Program-made: the position numbers and the translations under genes
The notes under the pieces: generated by a model
The model's database searches: none
Told to the model about the DNA's origin: nothing
What the model saw: only the letters and a program-made list of their open reading frames with translations
In this document: in pieces, positions 17,721 through 24,939 of the stretch
How the letters are laid out: each line of letters begins with the position of its first letter
Position numbering within the stretch: position 1 is the stretch's first letter
Source: an uncultured Eubacteriales bacterium
GTDB taxonomy: Bacteria > Bacillota > Clostridia > Oscillospirales > CAG-272
Direction of reading: 5' to 3'
DNA: 30,722 nucleotides
NCBI GenBank assembly: GCA_905210485.1
Contig: CAJLXA010000022.1
Span: 1-30,722, forward strand

Positions 17721-17751
17721 GGTAAAACCTCCGTTTTCTATGATACCATCT

Positions 17752-17780
17752 ATTATACACCATTCTTTCCGATATGTCAA
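17752..17780 (-). promoter_or_regulatory. Sigma-A promoter of lgt
   Basis: On the minus strand TTGACA (17775-17780), a 17-bp spacer and TATAAT (17752-17757) match consensus in both boxes. It sits directly after the stop of the upstream gene. Confidence 0.88.
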
Positions 17781-17787
17781 ACGCAAA

Positions 17788-18432
17788 TTATTCACTTTTG
17801 TTCGTTTTTTTTGCTTCCGCTTTTTTCTTTTTTTGTTTCTTCTTTTTTTCTGTTTCGTCCGGAGAGGGGATTTTCACGGAAACGGGGCGTTTGGCTTCGT
17901 CAAAGTAGAAAAGTACGCGGTCGCGTTCCGGCAGAAATCCGCTGAAGTTTCCGAATTTCTTTTTTACGGCCGTACATTCCTCTTTCGGTAGGAAATCGGT
18001 GGGCGGGATCCGTCTCCCGTTTTTTCCGAGAGTAAGCGCCGTTTCCGTGCAGAACAGACGTTTTGCGCGACGGAACATCGAAAAAGCGACGGTGAACGCG
18101 CAGAATCCGCCGTCCGTATGCGCCGCGGCGATGTTCAGCCTGAAGATATACGTGCGAAAATGCAGATTTTTCTTTTCGTCTTCGTCTTTTCGATAGGCGT
18201 CGGCAATCGCGGGAAACAATTGATTTTTTATGCCGTCCCGATAGGTTTCCGCATAGGTTTCCAACGCGGAGGCAACGGGGGCGGGAAACGGCTCCTGCGG
18301 GTACGCGGTAATGAATGTGGCGAGCGTTATGCCGTCTTCTTCAAGCGTATCCTCCGCGGCCACGGGAACGTACGGTTCTTTTTTTACGCTTTTTTCGGCC
18401 GCGGCGTTCTTTTCCTTTTTTCCTTTCTTCAT
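17788..18432 (-). CDS. Hypothetical protein with Lys-rich ends
   Basis: I do not recognise this 214-aa protein. It begins with a basic tract (MKKGKKEKN...VKKEP), has a folded middle (about 30-185) with mixed alpha/beta character including TLATFITAYPQEPFPAPVASA, cut here by a Pro-rich turn, and LNIAAAHTDGGFCAFTVAFS, and ends in a run of Lys/Glu/Ala (KKKKQKKKKAEAKK). There are no signal peptide or membrane segments. The basic ends suggest nucleic-acid or ribosome contact, but that is only inference. The start at 18432 has GAAAGGA at 18441-18447, 8 nt away. The longer frame from 18642 lacks a ribosome site and overlaps the divergent small-gene promoter region. It lies directly upstream of lgt on the same strand. 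Confidence 0.7.
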   Translation of the reverse strand: MKKGKKEKNAAAEKSVKKEPYVPVAAEDTLEEDGITLATFITAYPQEPFPAPVASALETYAETYRDGIKNQLFPAIADAYRKDEDEKKNLHFRTYIFRLNIAAAHTDGGFCAFTVAFSMFRRAKRLFCTETALTLGKNGRRIPPTDFLPKEECTAVKKKFGNFSGFLPERDRVLFYFDEAKRPVSVKIPSPDETEKKKKQKKKKAEAKKTNKSE

Positions 18433-18570
18433 GGTACCCGTCCTTTCTTTTTGCCGTATGATAATCATGTGCGGCATACCGCGTTCTTTCCTTACAGTAT
18501 ATGAAATGCGTCGCGTGGAAATGCCGTTATCCTTTATCGGTGACAAAATGAAAGAAAAAACGGGAATTTG

Positions 18571-18599
18571 TGACTTTTCGGAGAAAAAGCGAATATACT
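18571..18599 (+). promoter_or_regulatory. Possible promoter of the small two-gene operon with spoVM
   Basis: TATACT (18594-18599) lies 17 bp after a weak TGACTT (18571-18576), some 30 bp before the small membrane-protein gene. Since spoVM is transcribed by mother-cell sigma-E in Bacillus, the weak -35 may reflect another sigma factor, but the bases do not settle which. Confidence 0.35.
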
Positions 18600-18632
18600 G
18601 TAAAAGAAAGGTAGAACAGGGGGAAATTTCAA

Positions 18633-18794
18633 ATGAAAACAAAGTCGCTCGGTTGTATTCTCGGCATATGCGCTCTGGCTTTCGGCCTTGGAGTGCTTCT
18701 TTCCTGCTTTTTGCCGGAAGAGGTATTGGTGGTCATTGAGGCGCTCCTCATCGCCGCTGTCGGAGGCGTTTACTTCTTGGGTTGCAGGAGGTGA
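18633..18794 (+). CDS. 53-aa two-segment membrane peptide upstream of spoVM
   Basis: The 53-aa product starts MKTKSLGCILGICALAFG and has two hydrophobic segments (about 6-27 and 30-49) around a short FLPEE turn, ending YFLGCRR. It is preceded by AGGGGGAAA 4-12 nt before the ATG. Its stop codon TGA is embedded in the AGGAGGTGA ribosome site of the next gene, so the two are coupled. Similar small membrane proteins are, from memory, found in Clostridia, but I know no function. A role at the forespore membrane is a guess from context only. Confidence 0.72.
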   Translation: MKTKSLGCILGICALAFGLGVLLSCFLPEEVLVVIEALLIAAVGGVYFLGCRR

Positions 18795-18802
18795 CTCTTT
18801 TA

Positions 18803-18886
18803 TTGAAATTCTACGTAATCCGCGCACCGCGGATCTTTCTGCCGCTTCTTCGCCGTCTTTCACGGAATAAGAAGCCGCGCCGCTGA
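18803..18886 (+). CDS. spoVM: SpoVM-like sporulation micropeptide (27 aa, TTG start)
   Basis: The 27-aa product reads MKFYVIRAPRIFLPLLRRLS followed by a basic tail NKKPRR. It matches Bacillus subtilis SpoVM (26 aa, starting MKFYTIKLPKFLGGIV) at MKFY, I6, a basic residue at 7, P9, a basic residue at 10 and the same amphipathic-helix and basic-tail design. SpoVM binds the convex forespore outer membrane and anchors SpoIVA, the base of the spore coat. The start is TTG, placed 8 nt after a perfect AGGAGGTGA (18786-18794), the strongest ribosome site in the window. A terminator follows. The gene is below usual ORF cut-offs. Its presence suggests a spore-former or a lineage derived from one. Confidence 0.8.
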   Translation: MKFYVIRAPRIFLPLLRRLSRNKKPRR

Positions 18887-18902
18887 AAAGTGCATATTCC
18901 GG

Positions 18903-18941
18903 GCGCCCGCGAAGGCATGCTGTCTTCGCGGACGCTTTTTT
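18903..18941 (+). terminator. Rho-independent terminator after spoVM
   Basis: GCGCCCGCGAAG (18903-18914) pairs with CTTCGCGGACGC (18924-18935) with one mismatch, followed by TTTTTT. Confidence 0.88.
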
Positions 18942-18975
18942 ATACGTCTTTTTGTTTCAAAACAATGTGAAAATG

Positions 18976-18990
18976 TGAAACTTTGTTTCA
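18976..18990. promoter_or_regulatory. RpiR-type operator, site 1 (perfect palindrome)
   Basis: TGAAAC-TTT-GTTTCA is a perfect 15-bp palindrome about 60 bp upstream of the rpiR -35 box. Related sequences overlap the rpiR transcription start (19088-19102) and lie just before the ackA promoter (19966-19980). Repetition at both promoters suggests the operator of the adjacent RpiR protein. Confidence 0.6.
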
Positions 18991-19001
18991 TTTCCGAAAA
19001 A

Positions 19002-19015
19002 AGGAAACGCTTTAA
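19002..19015. promoter_or_regulatory. cre-like site (possible CcpA control)
   Basis: AGGAAACGCTTTAA matches the Gram-positive catabolite-responsive element TGWAARCGYWWWCW at 11 of 14 positions, including the central AACG and the following T-rich half. It is just upstream of the rpiR promoter. This is a weak match but sensible for a sugar-degradation locus. Confidence 0.3.
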
Positions 19016-19049
19016 AAAGCTATATAAATAAAAATGAAGAAAATTTTTG

Positions 19050-19078
19050 TTGACAAACGCAAAGGAATGGTGTAGAAT
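19050..19078 (+). promoter_or_regulatory. Sigma-A promoter of the RpiR regulator
   Basis: TTGACA (19050-19055), a 17-bp spacer and TAGAAT (19073-19078). Confidence 0.85.
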
Positions 19079-19087
19079 AAAGAAAAG

Positions 19088-19102
19088 TGAAATTTTGTTT
19101 CG
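19088..19102. promoter_or_regulatory. RpiR-type operator, site 2 at the rpiR transcription start
   Basis: TGAAAT-TTT-GTTTCG repeats site 1 with changes only at outer positions and spans the expected transcription start 10-24 bp after the -10 box. Binding here would block transcription, implying autorepression. Confidence 0.55.
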
Positions 19103-19113
19103 GGAGGAGAAGT

Positions 19114-19956
19114 ATGAACCGTACGTTGCTTCGCGCTCAGGCGCTATACGGAACGATGGGAAAGTCGGAGAAAAAAGTGGCCGATTTTCTGCTTCTTCAT
19201 GCGGGAGAGGTGCTCCCCTATTCGATACGGGAACTGGCCGCGGCTTCCGACAGCAGTGAAGCGACGGTGGTGCGCTTTTCGCGACGGCTCGGTTTTGCGG
19301 GGTACCGCGACCTGAAACTGGCGCTTGCGGGGGAATCGGAGAAAAAGGTGATTACGCCGTACATTGCCCCCGACGACGACTGCTACGCTATTTTTGAGAA
19401 GATCTGCAATGACGCGTATCTGTCTCTTGAACGAACAAAGAAAACTTTGTCCGCGGAGAAAATGACCGCCGCGTCCGACGCCATTGCAAAGGCGCGGAAA
19501 GTGGTGCTGATCGGTCTCGGCAGTTCGGCGTCTGTCGCCATGGACGCGGCGAACAAACTTCTCCGCGCCGGGTGCAACAGCTTTGCGTATTCGGACACGC
19601 ATATGCAGGCAGTCGCCGTGTCGCGCATGGGAACGGGCGATGTGCTCGTCGGAGTTTCGCAATCGGGCGCTTCCAAAGATATTGTCGACGCCATGCGCGT
19701 GGCGCGTGAACGCGGCGTTTATACCGTGGCGGTCACTTCCGCCGAAAAATCGCCGATCACACGGCAGAGCGACTGCACGCTTCTGACGGATACCGAGGAA
19801 GTGCGCCACTTCTCGCAGGGATTCGCCTCGCATCTTTCCCGGCTTCTTGTCCTTGACGCGCTTTGCTACCGGGTGGCGCAACAGAATGAAACGGAGGACG
19901 GAGACGAAGCAGAGATCACGCTTTTGTCAAAACGTATTTCCGACGAAAAGGAATAA
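19114..19956 (+). CDS. RpiR/MurR-family transcriptional regulator with SIS domain
   Basis: The 280-aa protein has an N-terminal RpiR helix-turn-helix (about 1-75, with SEKKVADFLL and SIRELAAASDSSEATVVRFS) and a C-terminal sugar-isomerase (SIS) ligand domain (about 120-250, with VVLIGLGSSASVAMDAANKL, GVSQSGASKDIVDAMRVA and SQGFASHLSRLLVLDAL). SIS domains sense phosphosugars, so the effector may be fuculose-1-P, rhamnulose-1-P or a related intermediate. ATG 19114 is chosen for its GGAGG (19103-19107). An in-frame ATG at 19087 lies only 9 nt after the -10 box and cannot be translated normally. The gene is flanked by repeated palindromes that also occur at the ackA promoter, so it probably controls both itself and the microcompartment operon 155 bp downstream. 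Confidence 0.92.
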   Translation: MNRTLLRAQALYGTMGKSEKKVADFLLLHAGEVLPYSIRELAAASDSSEATVVRFSRRLGFAGYRDLKLALAGESEKKVITPYIAPDDDCYAIFEKICNDAYLSLERTKKTLSAEKMTAASDAIAKARKVVLIGLGSSASVAMDAANKLLRAGCNSFAYSDTHMQAVAVSRMGTGDVLVGVSQSGASKDIVDAMRVARERGVYTVAVTSAEKSPITRQSDCTLLTDTEEVRHFSQGFASHLSRLLVLDALCYRVAQQNETEDGDEAEITLLSKRISDEKE

Positions 19957-19965
19957 AAGAGCAGG

Positions 19966-19980
19966 TGAAATTTCGGTTCG
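19966..19980. promoter_or_regulatory. RpiR-type operator, site 3 at the microcompartment operon promoter
   Basis: TGAAAT-TTC-GGTTCG keeps the left arm of sites 1 and 2 exactly and a degraded right arm. It ends 4 bp before the ackA -35 box, a position suited to repression or to interference with polymerase. Confidence 0.45.
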
Positions 19981-19984
19981 CCTA

Positions 19985-20013
19985 TTGCAATCCGTAAAAA
20001 AATATGTTATACT
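19985..20013 (+). promoter_or_regulatory. Sigma-A promoter of the ackA-microcompartment operon
   Basis: TTGCAA (19985-19990), a 17-bp spacer and TATACT (20008-20013). It leaves a leader of about 90 nt before ackA. Confidence 0.8.
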
Positions 20014-20111
20014 AAAGAAGTAATTATGCTTTCTCCGTGTGACCTGCGCCCGACGCGGTTGCCGGACGAGCCGATTCGTGTCTATATATCCGTCATTAAA
20101 GGAGACTACAT

Positions 20112-21335
20112 ATGAAAATTCTGGTTGTCAACGCCGGCAGTTCTTCGCTGAAATATCAACTGTTTGATATGCCGGAAAAGGAACCGCTTGCGAAAGGGCT
20201 GTGCAACAGCATCGGCGAGCATGACCCCGCGACGGGGAAACTCGTGGACGGCAAGATCAAGCATACCCACAACGGCGAAACGTATGAAGAGATACGTCCG
20301 ATCGCCAATCACGACGCGGCGTTGGCGCGCGTTCTCGAATTGCTTACCGATGAAAAACTCGGCGTGATCGGAAGCATTGATGAGATCGCGGCGGTCGGTC
20401 ACCGCTTCGCTCACGGCGGCGAAAAACTCCGTAAGTCCACCGTTCTCGGCGAAAAGGAGATCGAATATATCCGTTCGATCGTTCCGATCAACCCGCTTCA
20501 CGGCCCCGGCTCCCTTGCCGGCGTGGAAGCATGCAAAAAGGTTCTGCCCAATGTGCCGCATGTCGGCGTTTTCGATACGGCTTTCCATTCCACAATCCCC
20601 GATTACGCTTACATATATCCGCTTCCGTACGAATGGTATGAGAAGTACATGGTTCGCCGCTACGGTTTCCACGGTACGTCGCACCGCTATGTTTCGGGGC
20701 GCGTGGCCGAACTGATGGGCAGGAAACCGGAAGACCTGAAGATCATCGTATGCCATCTCGGCAACGGCTCTTCCATTACCGCCGTGGATCACGGCAAGGT
20801 CGTCGATACTTCGATGGGTTTCACTCCGCAGGAAGGCGTTCCGATGGGAACGCGTTCCGGTTCCATTGATCCGACGATTGTGACTTACATGATGAAGCAA
20901 CTCGGCAAAACGCCCGAAGAGATGGACGCGATCCTGAATAAAGAATCCGGTCTTCTCGGCATATCCGGCGTATCTTCCGACTGCTATAAAGTGATGATAA
21001 ACAAGGACCCGGCGCTTGATTACCGCGCCAAACTGGCAATCAACGTTCTTTGCTATGACATCAAGAAGATCATCGGTTCGTACATCGCCGCCATGAACGG
21101 TGTGGACGCCATCGCGTTCACGGCGGGCATCGGTGAAAACGACCGCGAGATCCGCCGCCGACTCTGCGAAAACATGGACTATCTCGGCATCAGACTGAAT
21201 GAAGACGCGAACGCGGCGCTGTCCCGCGGCGAGGAAGGGGACATTACCGCTCCCGATTCGCGCGTCCGCCTCTTCTCGGTTCCGACGAACGAGGAATATA
21301 TGATCGCTCTGGATACGCAGACATTCATTTCTTAA
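20112..21335 (+). CDS. ackA: Acetate/propionate kinase
   Basis: This cytosolic kinase converts acyl-phosphate and ADP to carboxylate and ATP. The 407-aa protein has the ASKHA motifs: phosphate-binding NAGSSSLKYQLF (N7), GHRFAHGG, GVFDTAFH with the catalytic Asp, GFHGTSHRYVS, HLGNGSS, GTRSGSIDP with the catalytic Arg, and FTAGIGEN. Length is normal and no encapsulation tail is present, so it should act outside the microcompartment shell. The start has AAAGGAG at 20098-20104. As first gene of the operon, its likely substrate is propionyl-phosphate from PduL, giving the pathway's substrate-level ATP; acetyl-phosphate use is equally compatible with the sequence. Confidence 0.95.
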   Translation: MKILVVNAGSSSLKYQLFDMPEKEPLAKGLCNSIGEHDPATGKLVDGKIKHTHNGETYEEIRPIANHDAALARVLELLTDEKLGVIGSIDEIAAVGHRFAHGGEKLRKSTVLGEKEIEYIRSIVPINPLHGPGSLAGVEACKKVLPNVPHVGVFDTAFHSTIPDYAYIYPLPYEWYEKYMVRRYGFHGTSHRYVSGRVAELMGRKPEDLKIIVCHLGNGSSITAVDHGKVVDTSMGFTPQEGVPMGTRSGSIDPTIVTYMMKQLGKTPEEMDAILNKESGLLGISGVSSDCYKVMINKDPALDYRAKLAINVLCYDIKKIIGSYIAAMNGVDAIAFTAGIGENDREIRRRLCENMDYLGIRLNEDANAALSRGEEGDITAPDSRVRLFSVPTNEEYMIALDTQTFIS

Positions 21336-21390
21336 ACCGCTACCGAATTTTTAAAATTAAAATACATGAAATTCTGAAAGGAACTACACT

Positions 21391-22200
21391 ATGACACCGT
21401 TTGAAATCAAAAAAGCAATCTGCGAAGTCGGTCACAAACTTTATGACCACGGCTTTGTGGCCGCTAACGACGGCAACATTTCCGTCAAGGTGAACGACAA
21501 TGAATTCTACTGCACTCCGACCGGCGTGTCGAAGGGCGCTTTGACCCCCGACATGATCATCAAGATCGACGGCACCGGCAAAAAACTGGAAGGCAAACTG
21601 AATCCGTCTTCCGAGATCAAAATGCACCTCCGTGTGTACCATGACCGTCCCGATGTCAACGCCGTTGTTCATGCGCATCCCCCTGTCGCTACTGCTTTCA
21701 CGGTTGCCGGTGTGGAACTTGACCAGTACATTCTTCCCGAAGCCGTTCTGACGATCGGCGCCGTTCCTACCTGCGAATACGGCACGCCCTCCACTATGGA
21801 AATTCCGGACTCGCTGGCTCCGTATATTCAGGATCACGACGCGTTCCTCCTCAAGAATCACGGTGCTCTTTCCGTGGGCAACACGTTGACGAAGGCTTTC
21901 TTCGTAATGGAAGAAGTCGAATTCAACGCCAAAATCTGCAAATATGCGCGCGAACTCGGCGGCGTGGAAGAAATTCCGTGCGAACAGCTTGAGAAACTGA
22001 TGGAACTGCGCAAGAAAATGCAGATCCCCGGCCGTCACCCCGGATGCAAGAAGTGCAAAAACCTCGGCACCGAAAACTGCCGTTGCAAACAGAATATCCC
22101 CGGCCATACCTGCAATTGCGGTAATGCCGACGTTGCCAATGCCGATCCTGCACTGGTGGAAGCTATTACGAAAAAGGTTCTCGCCGCTCTCGGCAAATAA
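21391..22200 (+). CDS. Class II sugar-phosphate aldolase with Cys-rich linker and C-terminal encapsulation peptide
   Basis: This member of the class II aldolase/adducin family probably splits L-fuculose-1-P and/or L-rhamnulose-1-P to DHAP and L-lactaldehyde. The 269-aa protein has its catalytic domain at about 1-205: active-site loop AANDGNISVKV, E75 in SSEIKMH, and Zn ligands H94, H96 (VVHAHPP) and H157 (KNHGAL). The C-terminal extension is unusual. Residues 216-243 hold six cysteines (C219, C222, C230, C232, C241, C243) as CxxC, CxC and CxC with His216 and His239. Then an Asn/Ala linker leads to an amphipathic helix DPALVEAITKKVLAALGK (252-269), which has the form of a microcompartment encapsulation peptide. 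The start has GAAAGGA upstream. Position right after ackA and before the aldehyde and alcohol dehydrogenases fits GRM5-type loci. Substrate choice is inferred from context. Confidence 0.92.
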   Translation: MTPFEIKKAICEVGHKLYDHGFVAANDGNISVKVNDNEFYCTPTGVSKGALTPDMIIKIDGTGKKLEGKLNPSSEIKMHLRVYHDRPDVNAVVHAHPPVATAFTVAGVELDQYILPEAVLTIGAVPTCEYGTPSTMEIPDSLAPYIQDHDAFLLKNHGALSVGNTLTKAFFVMEEVEFNAKICKYARELGGVEEIPCEQLEKLMELRKKMQIPGRHPGCKKCKNLGTENCRCKQNIPGHTCNCGNADVANADPALVEAITKKVLAALGK

Positions 22201-22241
22201 TCGCGGATCGGACTTGTTCCGACCGGCATCAAGGAGAAAAT

Positions 22242-23708
22242 ATGGCTCTTAATTGGAATGAAGCCGCCGTCGACGACATCGTGAAACGCGTTGTCGCCGA
22301 ATGGAAAGGCTCTTCTGCCGGAACCGGGGAAACCACAGGGACATGGGATTCCACGCAGTATTGCGGACGGAAATTCATCGGTGTGTACGAAACGATGGAA
22401 GAGGCGATCGAAGCCGCTTCCGCCGGGTATCGCGCCGTTCGCTCCATGTCGGTTGCCGACAGAGAAAAAATTATCACAAAGATTCGTGAACTGATCCGCG
22501 CGGAAGCCGCCGTTATGGGGGCGCTCGGCGTTGCCGAAACCAAAATGGGACGCGCCGATCATAAAACGGCGAAGCATCTTCTTGTGGCCGACAAGACCCC
22601 CGGCACCGAGGACATTGTACCCACGGTGCGCACGGGCGACTGCGGCCTGACGCTGACCGAGCCGGCGCCTTTCGGCGTGGTCGGCAGCATTACCCCGTCG
22701 ACCAACCCTTCCGAAACCGTTCTTTGCAACAGTATCGGTATGATTGCCGCCGGTAACGGCGTGGTCTTCAATCCGCATCCCCATGCCATCGCCACCTCGA
22801 ACTACGCGGTGGATCTTGTCAACCGTGCGTCCCGCCTTGCGGGCGGACCGCAGGTGCTTGTTGCCTCGGTCGTCAAACCGACAATGGACACGGCCGCCGT
22901 CATGCAGTCGCATCCGGCCATCCGCCTTCTTGTCTGCACGGGCGGCCCCGGCGTTGTAAAAGCCGTACTTTCCTCCGGGAAAAAGGCAATCGGCGCCGGC
23001 GCGGGGAATCCGCCTGTTATCGTGGACGATACGGCCGACATCGCAAAAGCCGGCAAGGATATTATCGACGGGTGCACGTTTGACAACAATCTTCCCTGCA
23101 TTGCGGAAAAAGAAGTTTTCGTTTTTGACAATGTGGCGGATCGCCTCATAGCCGAAATGATGAAACACGGCGTTTACAAGCTGAGCGACGCGGAAGCCGA
23201 GGCGCTTTCCAAAGTCGTTGTGAACGATGTGAAGAATCCGAAAACCGGCATCGTGAAAAAAGTTGTATCCCGCGACTGCGTGGGACGCGACGCTTCCGTG
23301 CTTCTTCAGAAGATCGGCGTTCACGTCGGGAAAGAAATCCGTTGCCTGATCTATGAAACAAATTTCGATCATCTGTTCGTACAGACGGAACTGATGATGC
23401 CGATTCTGCCTATCGTGCGTGTGCGCGATATCGACGAGGCCATTGACCTTGCGGTAAAGGCGGAGCACGGCAACCGTCATACGGCACATATGCATTCCAA
23501 GAACATCGATAACCTCACGCGCTTTGCCCGTGCGGTAGAGACGACGATTTTTGTAAAAAACGCTCCCTCTTATGCGGGCATCGGCTTCGGCGGAGAGGGA
23601 CATACCACATTCACCATTGCGGGTCCGACGGGCGAAGGACTGACATCTGCCAGAAGCTTTACCCGGTTCCGCCGCTGTGTTATGGTGGATAACTTCCGTA
23701 TTATTTAA
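22242..23708 (+). CDS. CoA-acylating aldehyde dehydrogenase (PduP/EutE-type) with N-terminal encapsulation peptide
   Basis: It oxidises propionaldehyde (or acetaldehyde) with CoA and NAD+ to the acyl-CoA inside the shell. The 488-aa protein begins with an amphipathic helix (about 3-22, NEAAVDDIVKRVVAEWKG), a Gly/Thr-rich linker, then the ALDH domain. The catalytic cysteine is C286 in FDNNLPCIAEKE, NAD-binding residues lie near SITPSTNPSETV, and GKKAIGAGAGNPPVIVD is the CoA-ALDH signature. The C-terminal motif HTTFTIAGPTGEG is typical of PduP/EutE enzymes. AAGGAG precedes the start, 41 bp after the aldolase. Its product is the substrate of PduL encoded four genes on. The NADH formed would be recycled by the adjacent alcohol dehydrogenase. 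Confidence 0.95.
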   Translation: MALNWNEAAVDDIVKRVVAEWKGSSAGTGETTGTWDSTQYCGRKFIGVYETMEEAIEAASAGYRAVRSMSVADREKIITKIRELIRAEAAVMGALGVAETKMGRADHKTAKHLLVADKTPGTEDIVPTVRTGDCGLTLTEPAPFGVVGSITPSTNPSETVLCNSIGMIAAGNGVVFNPHPHAIATSNYAVDLVNRASRLAGGPQVLVASVVKPTMDTAAVMQSHPAIRLLVCTGGPGVVKAVLSSGKKAIGAGAGNPPVIVDDTADIAKAGKDIIDGCTFDNNLPCIAEKEVFVFDNVADRLIAEMMKHGVYKLSDAEAEALSKVVVNDVKNPKTGIVKKVVSRDCVGRDASVLLQKIGVHVGKEIRCLIYETNFDHLFVQTELMMPILPIVRVRDIDEAIDLAVKAEHGNRHTAHMHSKNIDNLTRFARAVETTIFVKNAPSYAGIGFGGEGHTTFTIAGPTGEGLTSARSFTRFRRCVMVDNFRII

Positions 23709-23725
23709 AGAAAGGTCGTATCACT

Positions 23726-24928
23726 ATGGAAATCAATCCTTCTCAGGTGGAGAGCATTGTCCGCAAGATCCTCGGCGAAATGTCCGGTTCGTCGGCTTCG
23801 GCCGCGCACGGCGACATTCCGAAAACCGCCAAGGTTGCGATGCTGACGTCTCCGAAACATATTGAAGTGAAAGAATATCCGATTCCGCCGCTGGAAGACG
23901 ACGATGTTCTTGTTAAGGTCGAAGGTTGCGGCGTTTGCGGCACCGACGTTCATGAATGGAAAGGCGATCCTTTCGGTCTCATTCCCGTTACGCTCGGTCA
24001 TGAGGGCACGGGTGAGGTCATCGCTCTCGGCAAGAATGTGAAATTCGATACCGCGGGCAATCCAATCCATGTCGGTGACAAGATCGTGACCTCGGTTATC
24101 TCCTGCGGCGAATGTCAGATCTGCCGCAATCATCCCGCGAATACAAACCTGTGCGATAAGCAGGGTGTGTTCGGTCTTATTCCGCACAATGAAGCGCAGC
24201 CGCTTACCGGCTGGTTCTCCACACACATTCTGATCCGCAACAAAGGCGCTACATACTTTGTTGTGAATGATCTGAATCTGAACGAGAGAATGCTTCTCGA
24301 ACTCTCCACCGTTTGCGTTCATGCACTGAAGCGTGCAAACGGCACGGGACTCATGAACTTCAACTCCAAAGTACTGATTCAGGGTTGCGGACCTGTCGGC
24401 CTTGTACAGGTTGCGGTGCTCCGCGCGGCCGGCATCAACCACATCATTGCGGTTGACGGCAACCCGAAGCGTCTGGAAATGGCAAAGAAACTCGGCGTGA
24501 AGACTACCATCAACTTCCGCGAACTGGATACGCTTGAAAAACGTGTTGAAGCCGTCAAGGCCGTCACACACGGCATCGGCGTTGATTTCGCTTTCCAGTG
24601 CACCGGCGCTCCTGCGGCGGCGGCCGATATTTACGCCTATATCCGGCGCGGCGGCGGCCTCTGCGAAATGGGCTTCTTCGTCAACAACGGCGAATACAGC
24701 GTTAACCCGCACTTTGCTATGTGCAACAAGGAGATCAACCTTGTCGGTTCGTGGGATTACAGCGCCGAAGATTATCCGACGACGATGGCCTTCCTCCGTC
24801 AGGCACGCGAGATGAAGATTCCGATTGAAGACCTGATCACGCATACGTTCCCGCTCGACAAACTGAACGAGGCAATGGAAGTCAACGTGGCACAGCAGGG
24901 TATCAAAATCTGCTATAAAGCAGACTGA
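23726..24928 (+). CDS. Zinc-dependent MDR alcohol dehydrogenase with N-terminal encapsulation peptide
   Basis: The 400-aa medium-chain dehydrogenase likely reduces propionaldehyde to propanol, and possibly lactaldehyde to 1,2-propanediol, while regenerating NAD+ within the shell. An amphipathic helix SQVESIVRKILGEMSG (about 6-21) and an Ala/Ser linker precede the enzyme domain. Catalytic zinc residues are C71 in GVCGTDVHEW and H92/E93. The structural zinc site is C127, C130, C133 and C143. The Rossmann motif GCGPVGLVQV is followed by an acidic residue in AVDGNPKR, favouring NAD(H) over NADP(H). The family differs from the iron-type PduQ of classical Pdu operons. AAAGG lies before the start, 17 bp after the aldehyde dehydrogenase. 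The next gene begins 12 bp downstream. Confidence 0.93.
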   Translation: MEINPSQVESIVRKILGEMSGSSASAAHGDIPKTAKVAMLTSPKHIEVKEYPIPPLEDDDVLVKVEGCGVCGTDVHEWKGDPFGLIPVTLGHEGTGEVIALGKNVKFDTAGNPIHVGDKIVTSVISCGECQICRNHPANTNLCDKQGVFGLIPHNEAQPLTGWFSTHILIRNKGATYFVVNDLNLNERMLLELSTVCVHALKRANGTGLMNFNSKVLIQGCGPVGLVQVAVLRAAGINHIIAVDGNPKRLEMAKKLGVKTTINFRELDTLEKRVEAVKAVTHGIGVDFAFQCTGAPAAAADIYAYIRRGGGLCEMGFFVNNGEYSVNPHFAMCNKEINLVGSWDYSAEDYPTTMAFLRQAREMKIPIEDLITHTFPLDKLNEAMEVNVAQQGIKICYKAD

Positions 24929-24939
24929 GGTCGCAGAAC

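Noticed and set aside
19087..19113. Upstream in-frame ATG for the RpiR gene
   Set aside because: It lies 9 nt after the -10 box, inside the transcription-start and operator region, and has no ribosome site; ATG 19114 has GGAGG.
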